From Vibrio sp. 99-8-1 (GTDB lineage Bacteria; Pseudomonadota; Gammaproteobacteria; Enterobacterales; Vibrionaceae), in NCBI RefSeq assembly GCF_013114595.1, contig NZ_VTXE01000002.1, forward strand, positions 62,001-126,000: a DNA stretch of 64,000 nt, read 5' to 3'. Positions within the stretch are counted from its first letter, which is position 1. Every line of letters begins with the position of its first letter. Under the pieces are notes generated by a model that ran no database searches, had not been told where the DNA came from, and saw nothing but the letters and a program-made list of their open reading frames with translations. Positions 62,932 to 64,000 of the stretch are shown here, one piece after another. The translations under genes and the position numbers were made by a program.

Positions 62932-63882
62932 ATGGATGCCCTGTTTCAACTCCTCACTCAATTCGATATAACCGAGCTTGGTATCAGTTCTCAGTGGTTA
63001 TTGTTAGGGGCCATCGCTATCGCCACCTCCTTACTTGTTATTGCCATTGGTCTAATCATTATTGGTAGCAAAGATCCATTAAAAAAACGTTTAGAAGAGG
63101 TGTCAGCACAAGAGCTTCATAACCGAAAACGCAGCCATAAGCTGGAGAACACCTTAGAGTCTTTGTCGCCAGTGTTTACGCCCTCTAGCAGTAAAGAGAG
63201 AGAGTCCGTTAGTGTGAAATTGATGAACGCTGGTTTTCATCAAAAAAATGCACTCTCCATCTATTATGCGATAAAAACCTTAACAGGGGTTGTCGGAGTC
63301 ATTATCGCAGTGGCGCTCTATTTCTATATGAGTGAGTTTAAATACACCAATATCTTAATACTGCTCTCCGTCGCTGTAGGTCTGTTTCTGCCCAACCTGA
63401 TACTTGAACGATATATTGGTAAACGAAAAGAGCGAATGCGATCTGCGGTTCCTGATGCGTTAGATCTTCTTGTGGTATGTACGGAGTCTGGATTGGGGTT
63501 TAATGCTGCCATGCAGAGAGTGGCTAATGAGCTGACGGTTTCTCATCCTGACTTTGCCGATGAACTCGATACGGTTTGTGTGAAAATTCAAGCCGGGGTG
63601 ACCATTAAAGACGCTTTTAATGAGCTGATTCGTCGTACTGGTCTGCATGAAATTACCGGTTTAGTAAAAATGTTAAACCATGCTTCTCGGGTTGGAGGGA
63701 GTCTGGCAAAAACATTGCGAGACTATAACGAAGATTATCGCGATCGTCGCCAACAGGAAGCGGAAGAAGTTGCGGCAAAAATTCCGACAAAAATGTTGTT
63801 TCCTATGATTTTACTTATCTGGCCATGCTTCTTTATTGTCGCCATCGGACCAGCACTTATTACGATATTTACCACATTATGA
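62932..63882 (+). CDS. tadC: Flp pilus platform protein TadC
   Basis: This is a 316-aa paralogue of TadB. The T2SSF domain has AVPDALDLLVVCTESGLGFNAAMQRVA and a C-terminal ...EEVAAKIPTKMLFPMILLIWP hydrophobic region. It starts one base after the tadB stop. Confidence 0.94.
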   Translation: MDALFQLLTQFDITELGISSQWLLLGAIAIATSLLVIAIGLIIIGSKDPLKKRLEEVSAQELHNRKRSHKLENTLESLSPVFTPSSSKERESVSVKLMNAGFHQKNALSIYYAIKTLTGVVGVIIAVALYFYMSEFKYTNILILLSVAVGLFLPNLILERYIGKRKERMRSAVPDALDLLVVCTESGLGFNAAMQRVANELTVSHPDFADELDTVCVKIQAGVTIKDAFNELIRRTGLHEITGLVKMLNHASRVGGSLAKTLRDYNEDYRDRRQQEAEEVAAKIPTKMLFPMILLIWPCFFIVAIGPALITIFTTL

Positions 63883-63898
63883 TCGCCAAGGAGTCGAT

Positions 63899-64000
63899 AT
63901 GACTGTCAAACAACGACTGGCAATACTATTTCTGAGCAGTATTTTGACCGCTTGTGCAAGTGATGACAAAACAGCGGATTTTGATAGCGAACTCTATGCT
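63899..64000 (+). CDS. tadD: TadD-like lipoprotein (3' end outside window)
   Basis: Only the first 34 codons are present. A signal peptide ends in lipobox LTAC (Cys19), then SDDKTADFDSELYA. CAAGGAG precedes the ATG. From order (after tadC) it should be TadD, a TPR lipoprotein needed for Flp secretion; the TPR part is not visible here. Confidence 0.75.
   Translation, partial: MTVKQRLAILFLSSILTACASDDKTADFDSELYA

Noticed and set aside
1..64000. CRISPR arrays, tRNA/rRNA genes, prophage or intact insertion sequences
   Set aside because: No regularly spaced repeats, cloverleaf-like sequences, rRNA segments, integrases or transposase genes were seen on either strand.

Overview
The window is chromosomal DNA of a gammaproteobacterium, almost certainly a Vibrionaceae member (Vibrio or a close relative). 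The protein sequences, moderate-to-low G+C and gene order all fit: infB-rbfA-truB-rpsO-pnp-nlpI, holD-rimI, prfC, yjjV-nupC-deoCABD, serB-PilZ-radA-fusA2-acyl-CoA ligase. No rRNA, tRNA, CRISPR array, intact insertion sequence or prophage was seen.

Layout. (1) 1-7.4 kb: translation and RNA-decay operon (infB 3' part, rbfA, truB, rpsO, pnp) and the lipoprotein gene nlpI. A promoter before rpsO and a promoter plus long leader hairpin before pnp are visible. (2) 7.4-9.3 kb: a MarR regulator and a MATE exporter, each preceded by the same palindrome. (3) 9.4-15.5 kb: the O2-independent ubiquinone genes ubiV, ubiU and ubiT, with a PAS-GGDEF-EAL protein between ubiU and ubiT, then yhbS, holD and rimI. 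(4) 15.6-25.1 kb: an accessory block between rimI and prfC. It holds a ribbon-helix-helix protein and a SulP transporter that share an operator-like palindrome, then a locus made of a large FAD-dependent oxidoreductase, an IclR regulator and a four-gene CUT1-type ABC importer with two IclR-like palindromes. (5) 25.4-39.7 kb: prfC, then nucleoside uptake and catabolism: a BMP-type ABC importer, yjjV, a NupC/CNT transporter with a CRP/CytR-like promoter, a XapX protein and deoCABD. (6) 39.7-50.5 kb: ytjB, serB, a double-PilZ protein, radA, a second EF-G gene, small VF530 and ASCH proteins, and an acyl-CoA ligase with a palindrome near its promoter. (7) 50.6-64.0 kb: a Tad/Flp (type IVc) pilus locus: AraC regulator, two Flp prepilins, TadV peptidase, an AAA+ ATPase outside the usual tad set, RcpC, the RcpA secretin, a small lipoprotein, TadG, TadE, TadF, TadZ, TadA, TadB, TadC and the start of TadD, which runs off the window.

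How the genes work together. The nucleoside region joins two uptake routes (ABC and Na+-coupled CNT) to phosphorolysis of (deoxy)nucleosides (DeoD, DeoA), sugar-phosphate isomerisation (DeoB) and aldol cleavage (DeoC). The tad locus is close to a complete secretion machine. Prepilins are cut by TadV, assembled by TadA/B/C with TadZ, and exported through RcpA/RcpC. A strong hairpin after flp2 probably limits machinery transcripts relative to pilin. The least explained items are the winged-helix AAA+ ATPase inside the tad operon and the FAD-oxidoreductase/IclR/ABC locus, whose substrate is unknown.
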